This document shows, in pieces, positions 1 to 8,032 of a stretch of 64,000 nucleotides of DNA (within the stretch, counting starts at the first letter, position 1; every line of letters starts with the position of its first letter). A model generated the notes under the pieces. It saw only the letters and a list, made by a program, of their open reading frames with translations. It ran no database searches and was not told the DNA's origin. This DNA comes from Streptomyces sp. ML-6. Its GTDB lineage: Bacteria > Actinomycetota > Actinomycetes > Streptomycetales > Streptomycetaceae. The position numbers were made by a program, and so were the translations under genes. The stretch covers positions 124,001-188,000 of the forward strand of contig NZ_JAOTIK010000001.1 of assembly GCF_030116705.1 (NCBI RefSeq), read 5' to 3'.

Positions 1-696
1 CGCCAGGGCGAAGGGGCCGGCATGGGTTCCGTCGCCCAGACCGTAGTAGCCACTCTCCGGGACCGTCCCGGTGTCGAACAGGTTGGCGAAATCGAGCTTG
101 CCGGTGAAGTAGCCCACCGCGAACAGCAGCACCGTCAGCGCGATCATGCCGATGAGCTGTGCTGTCACCGCCGCACTGTTGACCTTGTGCGTGATACGCG
201 TGGACGCGGCGACCAGCAGGGCCTGCAGCAGCACCACGCCGGCCGTGATGACCCAGGCGTTCTGTGTCGTTCCGACGTACTGGAACAGCTCGGGGAGGAT
301 CGTGGAGGCGATCGTGTAGTCCACGGCGACCACGACGACCCCGAGGAAGGCGAACGAGATCCAGCCCATGATCCAGCCCCACACGGGACCGACGATCCGT
401 GAGACCCACTGGTAGGAGTAGCCGCTGATCGGGATGCGCGCCGCCAGCGCTCCGAAGACGAGGGCGATGCAGAGCTGGCCGATCACGGATATCGGCCAGG
501 CCCAGATGCCGCGCGGGCCCGAGGTGGCGAGCACCGAGCCGTAGGCCGTGAAGATGCCTGTCGCGATCGACACGAACCCGAAAGCCACGGAGAACGAGGC
601 GTACCAGCCCAGCTCTCGCGCCATCACCGGGTTCGGCTCGCCCTGCTGCACCTCAGCCGTTCTTGGCGCCTGAGCACCTGCTTCTGATTTGGCCAT
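1..696 (-). CDS. APC-family amino acid permease, 3' end outside window
   Basis: The first 232 residues of a membrane transporter, read leftward from an ATG at 696; the gene runs off the left edge. A short hydrophilic N-terminus of about 25 residues (MAKSEAGAQAP...) is followed by closely spaced hydrophobic helices. The first carries a glycine-rich segment (FSVAFGFVSIATGIFTAYG) like the consensus-amphipathic first helix of amino acid-polyamine-organocation permeases. A later conserved stretch (PISGYSYQWVSRIVGP) matches the helix 2-3 region of the same family. The likely role is proton-coupled import of an amino acid or amine. Substrate cannot be read from this part. It diverges from the DeoR-type regulator at 1103 across about 400 bp, so the two may be functionally linked. 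Confidence 0.85.
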   Translation of the reverse strand, partial: MAKSEAGAQAPRTAEVQQGEPNPVMARELGWYASFSVAFGFVSIATGIFTAYGSVLATSGPRGIWAWPISVIGQLCIALVFGALAARIPISGYSYQWVSRIVGPVWGWIMGWISFAFLGVVVVAVDYTIASTILPELFQYVGTTQNAWVITAGVVLLQALLVAASTRITHKVNSAAVTAQLIGMIALTVLLFAVGYFTGKLDFANLFDTGTVPESGYYGLGDGTHAGPFALA

Positions 697-1102
697 GCCC
701 TCGTTCCCTGCTTCAGAGTGCCCCGCCACAGCCGTGAAAGCCAGCGGGTGGTGGGAGAACCGAATGTGATCGGCATCAAGGCGCGTCCCCCAGGGATGCG
801 CTGGAGCCTGTCCGTGGGACGGCTGCAAGGGCGCGATCCGCGCGCCACCTCGACGCCTGTCAATAGCACCCTCGTGACCGTTTGTGTGGACTATTGACTG
901 CTGAGAGTGTGGACCCTTGCCCGTTTGCCGTCAAGGGGTCGCCCTCCCGACCTGGTGAACCACTGCCGATCAGCTCGCAGAAACCGCCTTGATCTGCAGA
1001 GAAAGCCAACTTTGAGGCCGCCGACAGCGCGTTTCGGACATCACATGAGCCCTAGAATGCAGTCAGGGTTCCACAGAAACAGTCAATCAGAGAGGGCCGG
1101 AC
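697..1102. other. Divergent intergenic region, permease / DeoR regulator
   Basis: About 406 bp between two divergent genes, with no convincing reading frame. It should hold both promoters. A purine-rich AGAGAGGG at about 1089-1096 serves the GTG start of the regulator. The stretch around 880-915 is less GC-rich than its surroundings and is a reasonable place for operator sites, but I could not define one. Confidence 0.4.
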
Positions 1103-1864
1103 GTGCTAGCAGCCGAGCGTCACCGCAGGATCGTCGCCGAGATCACTCGGCTCAAATTCATCACGACGGACGACCTGACCAGCCTGCTCGGTGTCTCCCA
1201 CGAGACGATCCGCAGGGACCTCGCTCTCCTGGAGCGCCGCGGCGAGCTGGCACGCGTCCACGGAGGGGCCACCGCCGTCCAGTCCCCCGTCGGGGAGGAG
1301 GCATCCTTCAATGAGCGCAGGAGCGCTTTCCTCGCCGAGAAGCAGGCCATCGGCCGCGCCGCGGCAGCCCTGATCGAACCCAACCAGACGGTCGTCATCG
1401 ATGTCGGCACCACGGCCCTGGAGGTGGCCCGCGCTCTGCCCGCCGACCACGTCGGCGTCATCGCCACCCCTTCCCTGCTCGTGGCCGCCGAAGTGAGCTC
1501 CCGTCCGCACGTCGAGGTCCTGGTCAGCGGCGGGCGGTTGCGCGGAGGCGATCTGGCCTGCTCCAACGCCCAGACCGTCGAATTCTTCAGCAACCTTCGC
1601 GCGGACGCGGTCTTCCTGGGCTCCGGGGGTATCGCCTCCTACGGCCTGACCGACTTCCACCTCGACGAAGTCGCAACGAAGCGCACCATGCTGGCCAACG
1701 CGTCCCACCGCTACGTACTCGCCGATTCCAGCAAGTTCGGACGCACGGCCGCCCACCGCGTCTGTGAACTCGACGGCTTCGACACCCTTGTCACCGACAG
1801 CCCTTGCCCGGACGACCTGAGTGACGCCCTCGGCGCGGCGGGCGACAACATCGTCGTGGCCTGA
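1103..1864 (+). CDS. DeoR-family transcriptional regulator
   Basis: 253 residues, the usual family length. The N-terminal winged helix (about residues 5-60) has the DeoR signature: an ERHRRIV start, then VSHETIRRDLALLERRG, then the RVHGGA turn. The remaining residues form the DeoRC sugar-phosphate sensor domain, with the conserved IDVGTTALEVARAL phosphate-loop segment near residue 93. Such proteins usually repress carbohydrate or nucleoside genes and release DNA on binding a phosphorylated sugar. The GTG start follows a clear ribosome site (AGAGAGGG). The divergent APC permease at 1-696 is the nearest plausible target, although DeoR proteins usually govern sugar rather than amino acid genes. 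The effector is unknown. Confidence 0.9.
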   Translation: MLAAERHRRIVAEITRLKFITTDDLTSLLGVSHETIRRDLALLERRGELARVHGGATAVQSPVGEEASFNERRSAFLAEKQAIGRAAAALIEPNQTVVIDVGTTALEVARALPADHVGVIATPSLLVAAEVSSRPHVEVLVSGGRLRGGDLACSNAQTVEFFSNLRADAVFLGSGGIASYGLTDFHLDEVATKRTMLANASHRYVLADSSKFGRTAAHRVCELDGFDTLVTDSPCPDDLSDALGAAGDNIVVA

Positions 1865-2255
1865 AACCCTCGCGGCCTGAAGGCAGGACGGCCAACCACT
1901 TCCTTCGGCGTCGGCAACTCCCTCTTGCATCGGGCACGGTGGGCCCCCTCCCCAGGAGCAGCGTGAGAATCCAGCCGCTCCACCGCGGCTGTCCAGAGGC
2001 ATCCATCGAAGCCCCCGCCTGGACCTCCTCTTGACTCCCTCCGCCCAGCACGTCCACAATCACAGACAGAAACAGTCAACTTTCCACATGTTCGGGCAAT
2101 CGGAGCGACGGCGCATCATGGCAGGATCGAGACGCTGCAACCCGCCTTCCACGGCCGGACGAACCACTACCACCCCGTGTGTGAGTGTGGCCGACTCGGC
2201 AGCACGGGCCTCCGCTTCACCCCGGCTTTCACACGCATTGAAATCGAGGGAACAC
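1865..2255. other. Intergenic, nothing recognised
   Basis: About 390 bp downstream of the DeoR gene and upstream of the RidA-like gene. I see no conserved protein, tRNA or strong hairpin. GAGGGA at 2246-2251 is the ribosome site for the next gene. Confidence 0.35.
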
Positions 2256-2576
2256 ATGTCCCGACGCGGGAACACCTTCTTGTGTTCCTCCCGCGAGCCT
2301 GTGCTCGGGTACCCCCGGGCCGTCCGAATCGGGAAGCGTGCCTTCGTCGCCGGCATGACGGCCGGGCCCGCCGAAGGTGCCGACGCAGCAGCACATGCAC
2401 GCGAGACCTTCGGTCGTGCCGACTCCGACTCGGCGGGCGCTGTCCACGACTCGGCGGGCGCTGGCCACGGAGAATTCTTCCGCGGCATCTCCCCTGTCAC
2501 GACAGTCGTCGAGGCGGGCGCGCTCGTTGCCGCAGGCCTTCTCGTCGAGATGAAAGCCGACGCCGTCCCGCAGTGA
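2256..2576 (+). CDS. RidA/YjgF-family protein with internal deletion
   Basis: 106 residues, starting at an ATG preceded by GAGGGA. The N-terminal third matches the RidA (YjgF/UK114) fold: GYPRAVRIGKRAFVAGMTAG corresponds to the usual 'YSRAVRVG..VFVSGTTA'. The C-terminal third matches again: HGEFFRGISPVTTVVEAGALV then LLVEMKADAV. Between them a normal family member has about 30 more residues, including the 'VVRTRMYVTDI' strand and its active-site arginine. Here that part is replaced by two copies of a 21-bp tandem repeat (2426-2467), in frame. RidA proteins hydrolyse reactive enamines and imines. This copy probably cannot fold or act normally, although the frame stays open. It overlaps the following HAD gene by four bases (GTGA). 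Confidence 0.6.
   Translation: MSRRGNTFLCSSREPVLGYPRAVRIGKRAFVAGMTAGPAEGADAAAHARETFGRADSDSAGAVHDSAGAGHGEFFRGISPVTTVVEAGALVAAGLLVEMKADAVPQ
2426..2467. repeat. 21-bp tandem duplication inside the RidA-like gene
   Basis: Two adjacent copies, 2426-2446 and 2447-2467, differing at one base (T versus G near the end of the unit). They sit exactly where the conserved middle of the RidA fold is missing. This looks like an in-frame deletion followed or accompanied by slippage. Confidence 0.8.
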
Positions 2577-3229
2577 ACCCGGCCAAGAACATCACCTCGA
2601 TCTTCGACCTTGATGGCGTCCTGACCAGCGAGGACACGATGGCGTCACTGGTCGCAGCCCGTCTGGCAACTCATCCTCTCCGGTTCGTCACTGCGATCCC
2701 ACCGTTCTTGCTCGCCTCGGCAACACCGCCCGGAGGCGCGCTGAAGCCCGCAATGCACCGGGCGATCGTAGCCTTGGCGCTGCGCGGAATGACCTGCGGC
2801 CAGTACGAGAAACTGGCAACCGTGACAGGGCGGACCATGGCAGCCCGGACAGCTGTCAAGCAAGCCGTGGCAAGGTGCCGGTACGCCCGCACTCTCGGTC
2901 CGACAGTCGTGGCGACAGCCTCGGAAGAGAACCTCGCGCGTGCGTTTCTGGACGGCGTCGGGTTGCACGGCATCCCCCTGGCCGCTTCCCGGCTCGACTT
3001 CACCCCACGAGGGCCTCGACTCGTCGCGCACAACGTGGGCGCGGCAAAGGTCGGCGCCGTCCGAGCGCTGGGGTTCGCCCCGGAGGACGCGGTCCTGTAC
3101 ACCGACTCGGCCAGCGACATCCCGCTCGCCCGTATCGCCCGCCGAACCGTCGCCGTCAACGCCGACCGTCGCTCGATCGCAAAGCTCACCAGCGCTTCCG
3201 CAGACATCTCTCACGAGCGCTGGCACTGA
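2573..3229 (+). CDS. HAD-superfamily phosphatase, SerB/HAD-IB-like
   Basis: 218 residues from a GTG that overlaps the previous stop. Motif I is FDLDGVLTSEDT near residue 10, with both catalytic aspartates. Motif II is probably VVATASEE. The motif III lysine lies in AAKVGAVRALGF, and motif IV is YTDSASDIPL, with the metal-binding acids. Spacing and order fit the HAD-IB group (phosphoserine-phosphatase-like enzymes and related lipid or small-molecule phosphatases). Substrate is unknown. The gene looks intact, unlike its RidA-like partner, and appears translationally coupled to it. Confidence 0.75.
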   Translation: MNPAKNITSIFDLDGVLTSEDTMASLVAARLATHPLRFVTAIPPFLLASATPPGGALKPAMHRAIVALALRGMTCGQYEKLATVTGRTMAARTAVKQAVARCRYARTLGPTVVATASEENLARAFLDGVGLHGIPLAASRLDFTPRGPRLVAHNVGAAKVGAVRALGFAPEDAVLYTDSASDIPLARIARRTVAVNADRRSIAKLTSASADISHERWH

Positions 3230-3623
3230 GGCGGCACGCTGTCCCAACTGTCCCTTTCCATAACCACCGTTGCCGCATCCAGAAGTGAAATGAGCATGAA
3301 AGCGCCGCCCGGCCTGCCGCGTCGAAGATGACGGCCGTGGCATACCCGGCCGGCGTTGTCACGTTGTCGAGGAGTTCCCCGTCACCGAGCCCGAGACAGG
3401 GCCCTGAGCAAGGGGAAGCCCGCCCGGATGGCCGCCGTCCTGCCCAGCCACCCGGTCTTGTTCGTCGGCGAGATTCGGGGCACCGGGGCCCGTACGTACG
3501 ACTACGGCCGTTGCTCGGCGGCAAACACGGCACCGGGACAATTGCGTGCGACGACCGCGACGCAGCTGCTGAGCGCAGGCCACGGAAATGAACGCGCGGA
3601 CGCGAGGGCCTCCATGTCCTTCG
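3230..3623. other. Intergenic, nothing recognised
   Basis: About 390 bp between the HAD gene and the IS remnant. No conserved product is visible in any frame, and no clear terminator follows the HAD gene. Confidence 0.3.
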
Positions 3624-4294
3624 TCAAGCGAGGCGGGGTGCTCGGTGTTCGTGGAAGGTGCCGTCGCGGAACATCGCGAACAGCACGCTGATGCAGTGCC
3701 GGGCAAGCCGGAGAAGAGCCTGGGTGTGGATCTTTCCTCGGGCTCTGCACTTGTCGTAGTAGGTGCGGGAGGCGGGATCGTGCAGGGCTGCGAACGCGGA
3801 CAGGAACATCGCCCGTTTGAGCTGCCGGTTGCCTCCCCGTGGTGCGTGTTCGCCGTGGATCGAGGTCCCCGACGACTTTGTGGCCGGGGCGGGTCCGGCG
3901 TAGGAGGCGAGGTGGCCGGCACTACGGAAGTCGCGAAGGACCGGGTCGGGGCGGGTGGCCGCGTGGGGGTCGGGGAGCGTGGTGCGGTGTCGGCTTCTGC
4001 GGTGCCGCCCCGCCAGTCCGGCCAGGCGCATGAGCCGGGCCACCCTGCGGCGCCCGCAGCCGGCGCCCTCGCGCTGGAGGACGGCGTGAACGCGCGGGGC
4101 CTCGTAGGTGCCCCAGGACTGCTCGTGCACGGCAGTGATCTCTCGGTCAGCTCGGCGTCCCGCACCGCGCGGGGTCCGGTTGTGCCTGTGCGGCGGGCGT
4201 AGAAGGCGGCTCGGGAGACCTTGAGTAGTTCACACGTACGCTTGACGTTGTGACCTGCGGTTTTCTCCGCCTCGATGAACAGGTGCACCGTCAC
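3624..4294 (-). pseudogene. IS3 orfB / IS110 transposase hybrid, frameshifted
   Basis: The orfB part begins at a GTG overlapping the orfA stop (GTGA). It shows the IS3 helix-turn-helix beginning (FIEAEKTAGHNVKRTCELL, KVSRAAFYARR). At about 4137 the frame shifts by one missing base. The correct reading resumes as HEQSWGTYEAPRVHAVLQRE and RRRVARLMRLAGLAG. No DDE catalytic core follows. From about 3926 the residues AGHLASYAGPAPATKSSGTS, then GNRQLKRAMFLSAFAAL and DPASRTYYDKCRARGK, are the conserved C-terminal domain of IS110 transposases. Neither transposase is complete. Confidence 0.75.
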
Positions 4295-4512
4295 CGGGTC
4301 TCCTTCGCGAAGAAAGACGTCGCACGCCTGAGGATCTCCACGTCCTCCCGCAGCCTGCGGTTCTCCCGCCGCGAAGCGGCAAGTTCCTCGCGTTCGCCGC
4401 TGGTCAGGCCGTCCCACTGGCACAGCTCGACGATCTCGGCCTTGAATTCCGGCGTGAACGAGCGGCGAGGACGCGGCTTCTTCTTCCCCATGCTCTCCAT
4501 GACGGACATCAT
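4291..4512 (-). pseudogene. IS3-family orfA with internal deletion
   Basis: 73 residues. The start (RPRRSFTPEFKAEIVELC) and the end (REENRRLREDV-like leucine zipper, RRATSFFAKETR) are those of the IS3 orfA DNA-binding protein. A normal orfA has about 30 more residues between them, holding the recognition helix and the 'VREWVKQAE' region. The frame stays open across the deletion. The stop overlaps the orfB start, the usual IS3 arrangement for translational coupling or frameshifting. Confidence 0.75.
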
Positions 4513-4550
4513 CCTTCCGGGGCCGAAGCCCCTGATCTCCGATGTCCGTC
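4501..4550. repeat. Nested inverted repeat at the IS3 end
   Basis: GACGGACATC at 4501-4510 is repeated inverted as GATGTCCGTC at 4541-4550. A smaller hairpin (GGGGC-CGAA-GCCCC) lies inside. The outer arm supplies the stop codon of the neighbouring PIN-like gene, so it is likely the IS tip and the insertion boundary. Confidence 0.6.
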
Positions 4551-5099
4551 AAAGCGGATCAAGCCCAAGGCGCCGCAGCGTGTCATCCAGGGACAGGACG
4601 TCTGGCTCGATGATGTCCCAGACGCTCACCGACTGCGGATCGATGTCGCGCAGGACGCGTTCGGCCAGCCGCCGGGCAAGCCGGTCGAGCGTCTTCAAAC
4701 TCATGAGACTGGTGCCGGTCGTGGTCCACCGGCGCCGTTTGAGATCCAGTACGCGCACCGGCTCGCCCGTCCACCGGTGCGGGGCGGTGGTGGCGATGAT
4801 CGCGCCGTCGGGACGGTCCGGGGTGGGCTGCGCCGCGTACTGGCTGTGCGCCGCGGCCCACGCCTCCTGTCGCGCGACGGCCAGGGCGGCGGCCAGGTCC
4901 AGATCGAGGACGGTGATTCCGGGCAGGGAAGCCAGGTGTTCGACCGTGCAGGGCCGGGCGCGGTCGGCTTCGACTAACGCGCATGCCGGGGCATACAGGA
5001 ACCAGCCCGATTCGGCCTGGGCGCGGTGGATCAGACAGGAAGCGAGGACGTTGCCCGGCCGGCTGCGGCCATCGCGGTGTCGTCCAGGACGATGTGCAT
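4549..5099 (-). pseudogene. PIN-domain-like nuclease, one-base frameshift
   Basis: The ATG at 5099 starts MHIVLDDTAMAAAG, which resembles the first strand of PIN nucleases with its acidic residue. After residue 14 the frame is broken by one missing base in a GGG run. Restoring it gives an open frame of 184 codons to the stop at 4549. That frame carries further PIN-like blocks (ACALVEADRA; LPGITVLDLDLAAALAVA; DGAIIATTAPHRW). PIN proteins are Mg-dependent ribonucleases, often toxins. The last 60 residues (from about TTTGTSLMSLKTLD) are not recognised. The stop falls in the IS3 terminal repeat, so the native C-terminus may be replaced. It contains a TTA codon. Whether the frameshift is real cannot be told from the sequence alone. 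Confidence 0.5.
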
Positions 5100-5357
5100 G
5101 GTGTCGCTCACCGGCTGGTCACCTGGGCCAGGCGCCGGTCCAGCTTGCTGTCCAGGTCCTGTTCCTGGGCAGCGGTTGGAGGGGCAGGTTGGTGATCCGG
5201 GAAGCGGGCGTCGCGGCAGCGACGGGCCTCGGGCCCGGGTGTCAGGGCATCTGGACCAGGCGTCGCTGACCTGACGGGACCGGCGGAGCAGGACGATGGC
5301 TGCGTATACCGCAATGGCGATCAGGAGGAGGGGGATGACGTTGAACAGAGCTTCCAT
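5031..5357 (-). CDS. Possible small membrane protein or remnant
   Basis: The first 35 residues (MEALFNVIPLLLIAIAVYAA then VLLRRSRQVSDAW) look like a genuine single-span membrane segment with a positive inside end. The remainder is low-complexity Pro/Arg sequence that overlaps the start of the PIN-like gene in another frame and is unlikely to be real. The true gene is probably shorter or frameshifted. An upstream partner (antitoxin) of the PIN-like protein would be expected here, but no antitoxin fold is visible. Confidence 0.3.
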   Translation of the reverse strand: MEALFNVIPLLLIAIAVYAAIVLLRRSRQVSDAWSRCPDTRARGPSLPRRPLPGSPTCPSNRCPGTGPGQQAGPAPGPGDQPVSDTMHIVLDDTAMAAAGRATSSLPV

Positions 5358-5569
5358 GGGATCCCCGGAGGCGTACGTCGGAGTCGGATGGTCCAGGTCT
5401 GCGGCCCGTCGACAGCCCGTTCCTCCGGCACGGCGCTGGTCCGGGCACCGGGGACGTCGACGGTGGGGTCGGGCGCTGGTCTGGTAGCAGGTGTCACTGA
5501 CCGCGTCCGGCTGACGAATCTCGATGGCGTCGGCCGGACGACCCCGTGGCGCGGCAGGGCGCTTGAGGG

Positions 5570-6571
5570 TCAGTCGAAGTCGAAGGTGGCGACGACGGGG
5601 GCGTGGTCGGACTCGGGGTATTTGATGTCGGTGGCGAAGGCGATGGAGTCGTCGTGGAGGATCTCGTTGTGGATCTCTGAGCCGCGGTAGTGGGCGAGGA
5701 GGTTGCGGGTGACGAGCATGTGGTCGATCATCTGGCCGCGGCCGTGGTGGAAAAGGGTGTAGCGGGCCTCGCTGGGAATGGTGTGCTCGATGGGGACCAG
5801 GACCCGGGTGGCAAGTTCGCCGTTGTTGGTGTCCTCGACGTTGCCGCAGATCGCCAGGACCGGGACTTCTTCAGGCTCGGCGTTGAAGTCACCGGCGACG
5901 ATGATGCGCGCATCCGGGTCGTGGTCGAGGATCTGGTCGATGAGGCGCCTGACCTCCAGGGCCTGGCTCATTCGCTTCATGGATGACAGGAAGCTGCCTT
6001 CGGCCCAGCTGTCGGCGCTGCTCCAGATGTCCTTCCGGGGGCCGATCAGTTGGCCGGGGATGTCGCTGGGGATCTTGGATTTCAGATGCACGTTGATGAC
6101 GTGCAGGAGCCGGCCGGGGGCTGCGTGGTCGATGTCGATCTGCGCGTGCAGGATGGGCCGTTCGATACCGATCGTGACCGGCGCCGTGTCCGGGGGGTTG
6201 GCGGTGAGCCGCTGGTAGCGGGGCTCGTTGACCAGGTCGTTCTTCAACTGCTGGTGCTTGATGACCGGCAGGTGGGTGGCGATGACCAGGTTGCGCATGT
6301 CGAAGACCGCGTCGTCAGCGGGCTTGGTGCTGGTCAGGGACGCACCGGCGAGGTTGGTGTCGGCGAGGAGCTCCTTGAGGGCGAGCAGGTCACGCGGCTG
6401 TCCGGGGCGTTCCTGGCCGTGGACTTCCTGGAAGCAGGCGATATCCGCGCGCAGCCGGGTGATCTGCGGCTTCATCAACGCGATGCGTTCATCCAGCGAC
6501 GGGTGCGGCACGTTCGGGGCGGGCTCGTCGAAGTTCTCCAGGTTAAACGTGGCAATCCGGATCTGTGTCAC
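5570..6571 (-). CDS. Endonuclease/exonuclease/phosphatase-family protein
   Basis: 333 residues from a GTG at 6571; an ATG at 6622 would add 17 residues of poor family likeness. The EEP fold motifs appear in order: IRIATFNLEN at the start, ADIACFQEVHG (metal-binding Glu), INVHLKS, RIIVAGDFNAEPEE (catalytic Asp-Phe-Asn), MIDHMLVTRN and, at the end, YPESDHAPVVATF (Asp-His pair). All catalytic residues of the DNase I-like superfamily are present. Such enzymes cleave phosphodiester bonds in DNA, nucleotides or phospholipids; the substrate is not deducible. No signal peptide is visible. A small palindrome (TACGT-A-ACGTA) at 6603-6613, just upstream, may be an operator. Confidence 0.85.
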   Translation of the reverse strand: MTQIRIATFNLENFDEPAPNVPHPSLDERIALMKPQITRLRADIACFQEVHGQERPGQPRDLLALKELLADTNLAGASLTSTKPADDAVFDMRNLVIATHLPVIKHQQLKNDLVNEPRYQRLTANPPDTAPVTIGIERPILHAQIDIDHAAPGRLLHVINVHLKSKIPSDIPGQLIGPRKDIWSSADSWAEGSFLSSMKRMSQALEVRRLIDQILDHDPDARIIVAGDFNAEPEEVPVLAICGNVEDTNNGELATRVLVPIEHTIPSEARYTLFHHGRGQMIDHMLVTRNLLAHYRGSEIHNEILHDDSIAFATDIKYPESDHAPVVATFDFD

Positions 6572-6904
6572 ACGTGCTCCCAGGGCTCGCCGCAAGTCGG
6601 AATACGTAACGTAATCAGACATTACCCATAGTGAAAAGGAGGCGCGCTTGCGTTCGTCGGCCGCCCGGCAGTTCGCCGCATCCTGCGACGCCCACTCTGG
6701 AGGTTTTGGATCGGTGCTGGATGTCCTGCGGGGCGCCCGTCTCTCAGGTGGCACAGACGAGGCGTGGCGGGCAGGAACGATCAGGCGCCTCTCTACAGCA
6801 CATCGGGCGTGAGCTCGATGCGTACGCCCTCGCCCTCCCTGAGGATGAAAACGTTGTCGGTCCGCGCCCGCCAGCTGATGGGCACGGCATAGTAACGCCC
6901 GGCA

Positions 6905-7345
6905 CACCAGGACGAGGACGACAGCATCAACGGCTTCAGCCCCGCCCCGGCCGTCGGATTCGGGCTCTACAACGCCTACGAGGAAGCCGCCGCATGGTGA
7001 ACCCGAGCCCGCCAAGCGCAAGCAGCCCACCCGCCGGCGACGGCGGGGCCGAGCCGTCCTGGCCCCTGACCACCTGGCAGGGCTGGCGCCGCTTCGCCAC
7101 CACCGGCCCCGTCCCCCCGCCCCGGCCCGGCGACCCGCCCCGCAGCATGGAAGAACGCCCGGCCCTCACTGATCGTCACCGGACCCGGCGCCGCAGGGAA
7201 AACGACCGTCCTCCTGAACGTCGGCCGCACCTGCCACCTCGCCCACACCCGCAAAAACCCCGCACCGCCCGGATCAGCCCACACTGCAGTATCCGTCGCC
7301 TACGTCCTCGTCCCGCCCGGCGCCACCGCGAAGGGCGGCGACGGC
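6905..7345 (+). mobile_element. Degenerate TniB-like transposition ATPase remnant
   Basis: A short reading frame ends at 7000 (GFGLYNAYEEAAAW then stop). An ATG at 6994 overlaps it and starts a second one. That one opens with a TTWQGWRRFATTGP block typical of actinobacterial NTP-binding proteins encoded beside Mu/Tn7-like transposases. At about 7155 the frame shifts and continues as SLIVTGPGAAGKTTVLLNVG, a perfect Walker A motif (GPGAAGKT), followed by SVAYVLVPPGATAKGG. No Walker B or C-terminal part is left. I read this as the end of a transposase gene followed by the front half of its ATPase partner. Family assignment rests on short motifs. Confidence 0.45.
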
Positions 7346-7393
7346 TTCGCGGGGATCGTCTGGCAGGATCCGCAAGGGTACGGCTGTCCGTTC

Positions 7394-7697
7394 TCACCCC
7401 CTTCCTCTCAACACGGACGCGAGAAGATCTACCAAGCCGGAGATCAGGAGTTCGTCGGCGGCTGCCTCGGGGGTGGCGGGTGGTCGAGACCGTGAAAGAC
7501 CACGGGAGTGCCGTCCTCGGTCCAGGCGACGCTCGCGTCGTGGGCAGTGCCGTAGGGCCGAAGAGCCAGGGCCCTGCCGCGGGGGCCGGAATCCTGAAAT
7601 GCCACAGGAGCACGTAGCCTTCCGTCTCATCCGCAACCCCACCCGCCCCGCAGGCATCGACCGCCTCTACAACCTCACCTGCACCGCAGCCCGACAC
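7394..7697 (-). pseudogene. Unidentified broken coding remnant
   Basis: Three consecutive leftward segments in different frames read like one protein: EGYVLLWHFRIPAPA, then RPYGTAHDASVAWTEDGTPV and VFHGLD, then TPEAAADELLISGLVDLLAS ending at a stop at 7394. The two frame changes both fall in G/C runs (around 7575 and 7470). Codon use is normal for the genome. I do not recognise the family. Confidence 0.35.
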
Positions 7698-8032
7698 TCC
7701 GAGGATCCTCTAACAAGCGGGCAGTTGAGACGAAAACGCCCTCTTATGAAGGTGCGCGGCTACAGGACCCGGCCAGAACCGAGGCCGACCGGTTTCCGAC
7801 CAGACCCAGATGCGTTCTCAGGTAGCCCCCTCCAGCCCACCTCACGTGGTGACCCAGTTCGCCTACGCGACCATTCTCCGTGCGCGCGCCACGCAAACGC
7901 GAGACCCGGTGTCCGGACGGCAGTCCCGAGGGACTTCCCCCGTCCGCCCGTGGGTCACAGCCGGGCGCCGGGGACGGAGGTCGTCTCCGGCGCGTCGGTG
8001 TGCGCCCTCCTTGTTCTCGGGCCGCGCGGGCC
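7698..8032. other. Non-coding stretch downstream of the metallopeptidase gene
   Basis: About 335 bp with no gene I can support. TTGAGACGAAAACGC at about 7725-7739 is unlike its surroundings and might be a transposon-end sequence belonging to the remnant at 6905-7345. That is a guess. Confidence 0.25.

Larger units (their letters stand above)
3624..4550 (-). mobile_element. Chimeric IS remnant: IS3-type orfA/orfB joined to an IS110-type 3' end
   Basis: Reading leftward, the element starts with an IS3-family orfA (4512-4291, internally deleted). The start of orfB follows (from 4294), and at about 3926 the protein switches abruptly to the C-terminal domain of an IS110-family transposase, ending at 3624. 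The outer right boundary is probably the TGACGGACATC at 4551-4541. No matching left end is visible. The two families use unrelated transposases (DDE versus DEDD), so this is a recombination product rather than a functional element. Confidence 0.75.

Noticed and set aside
6571..7030. Longer N-terminus for the endonuclease/phosphatase-family protein
   Set aside because: The extension is Arg/Ala-rich without family likeness; the GTG at 6571 starts directly at the conserved first strand.
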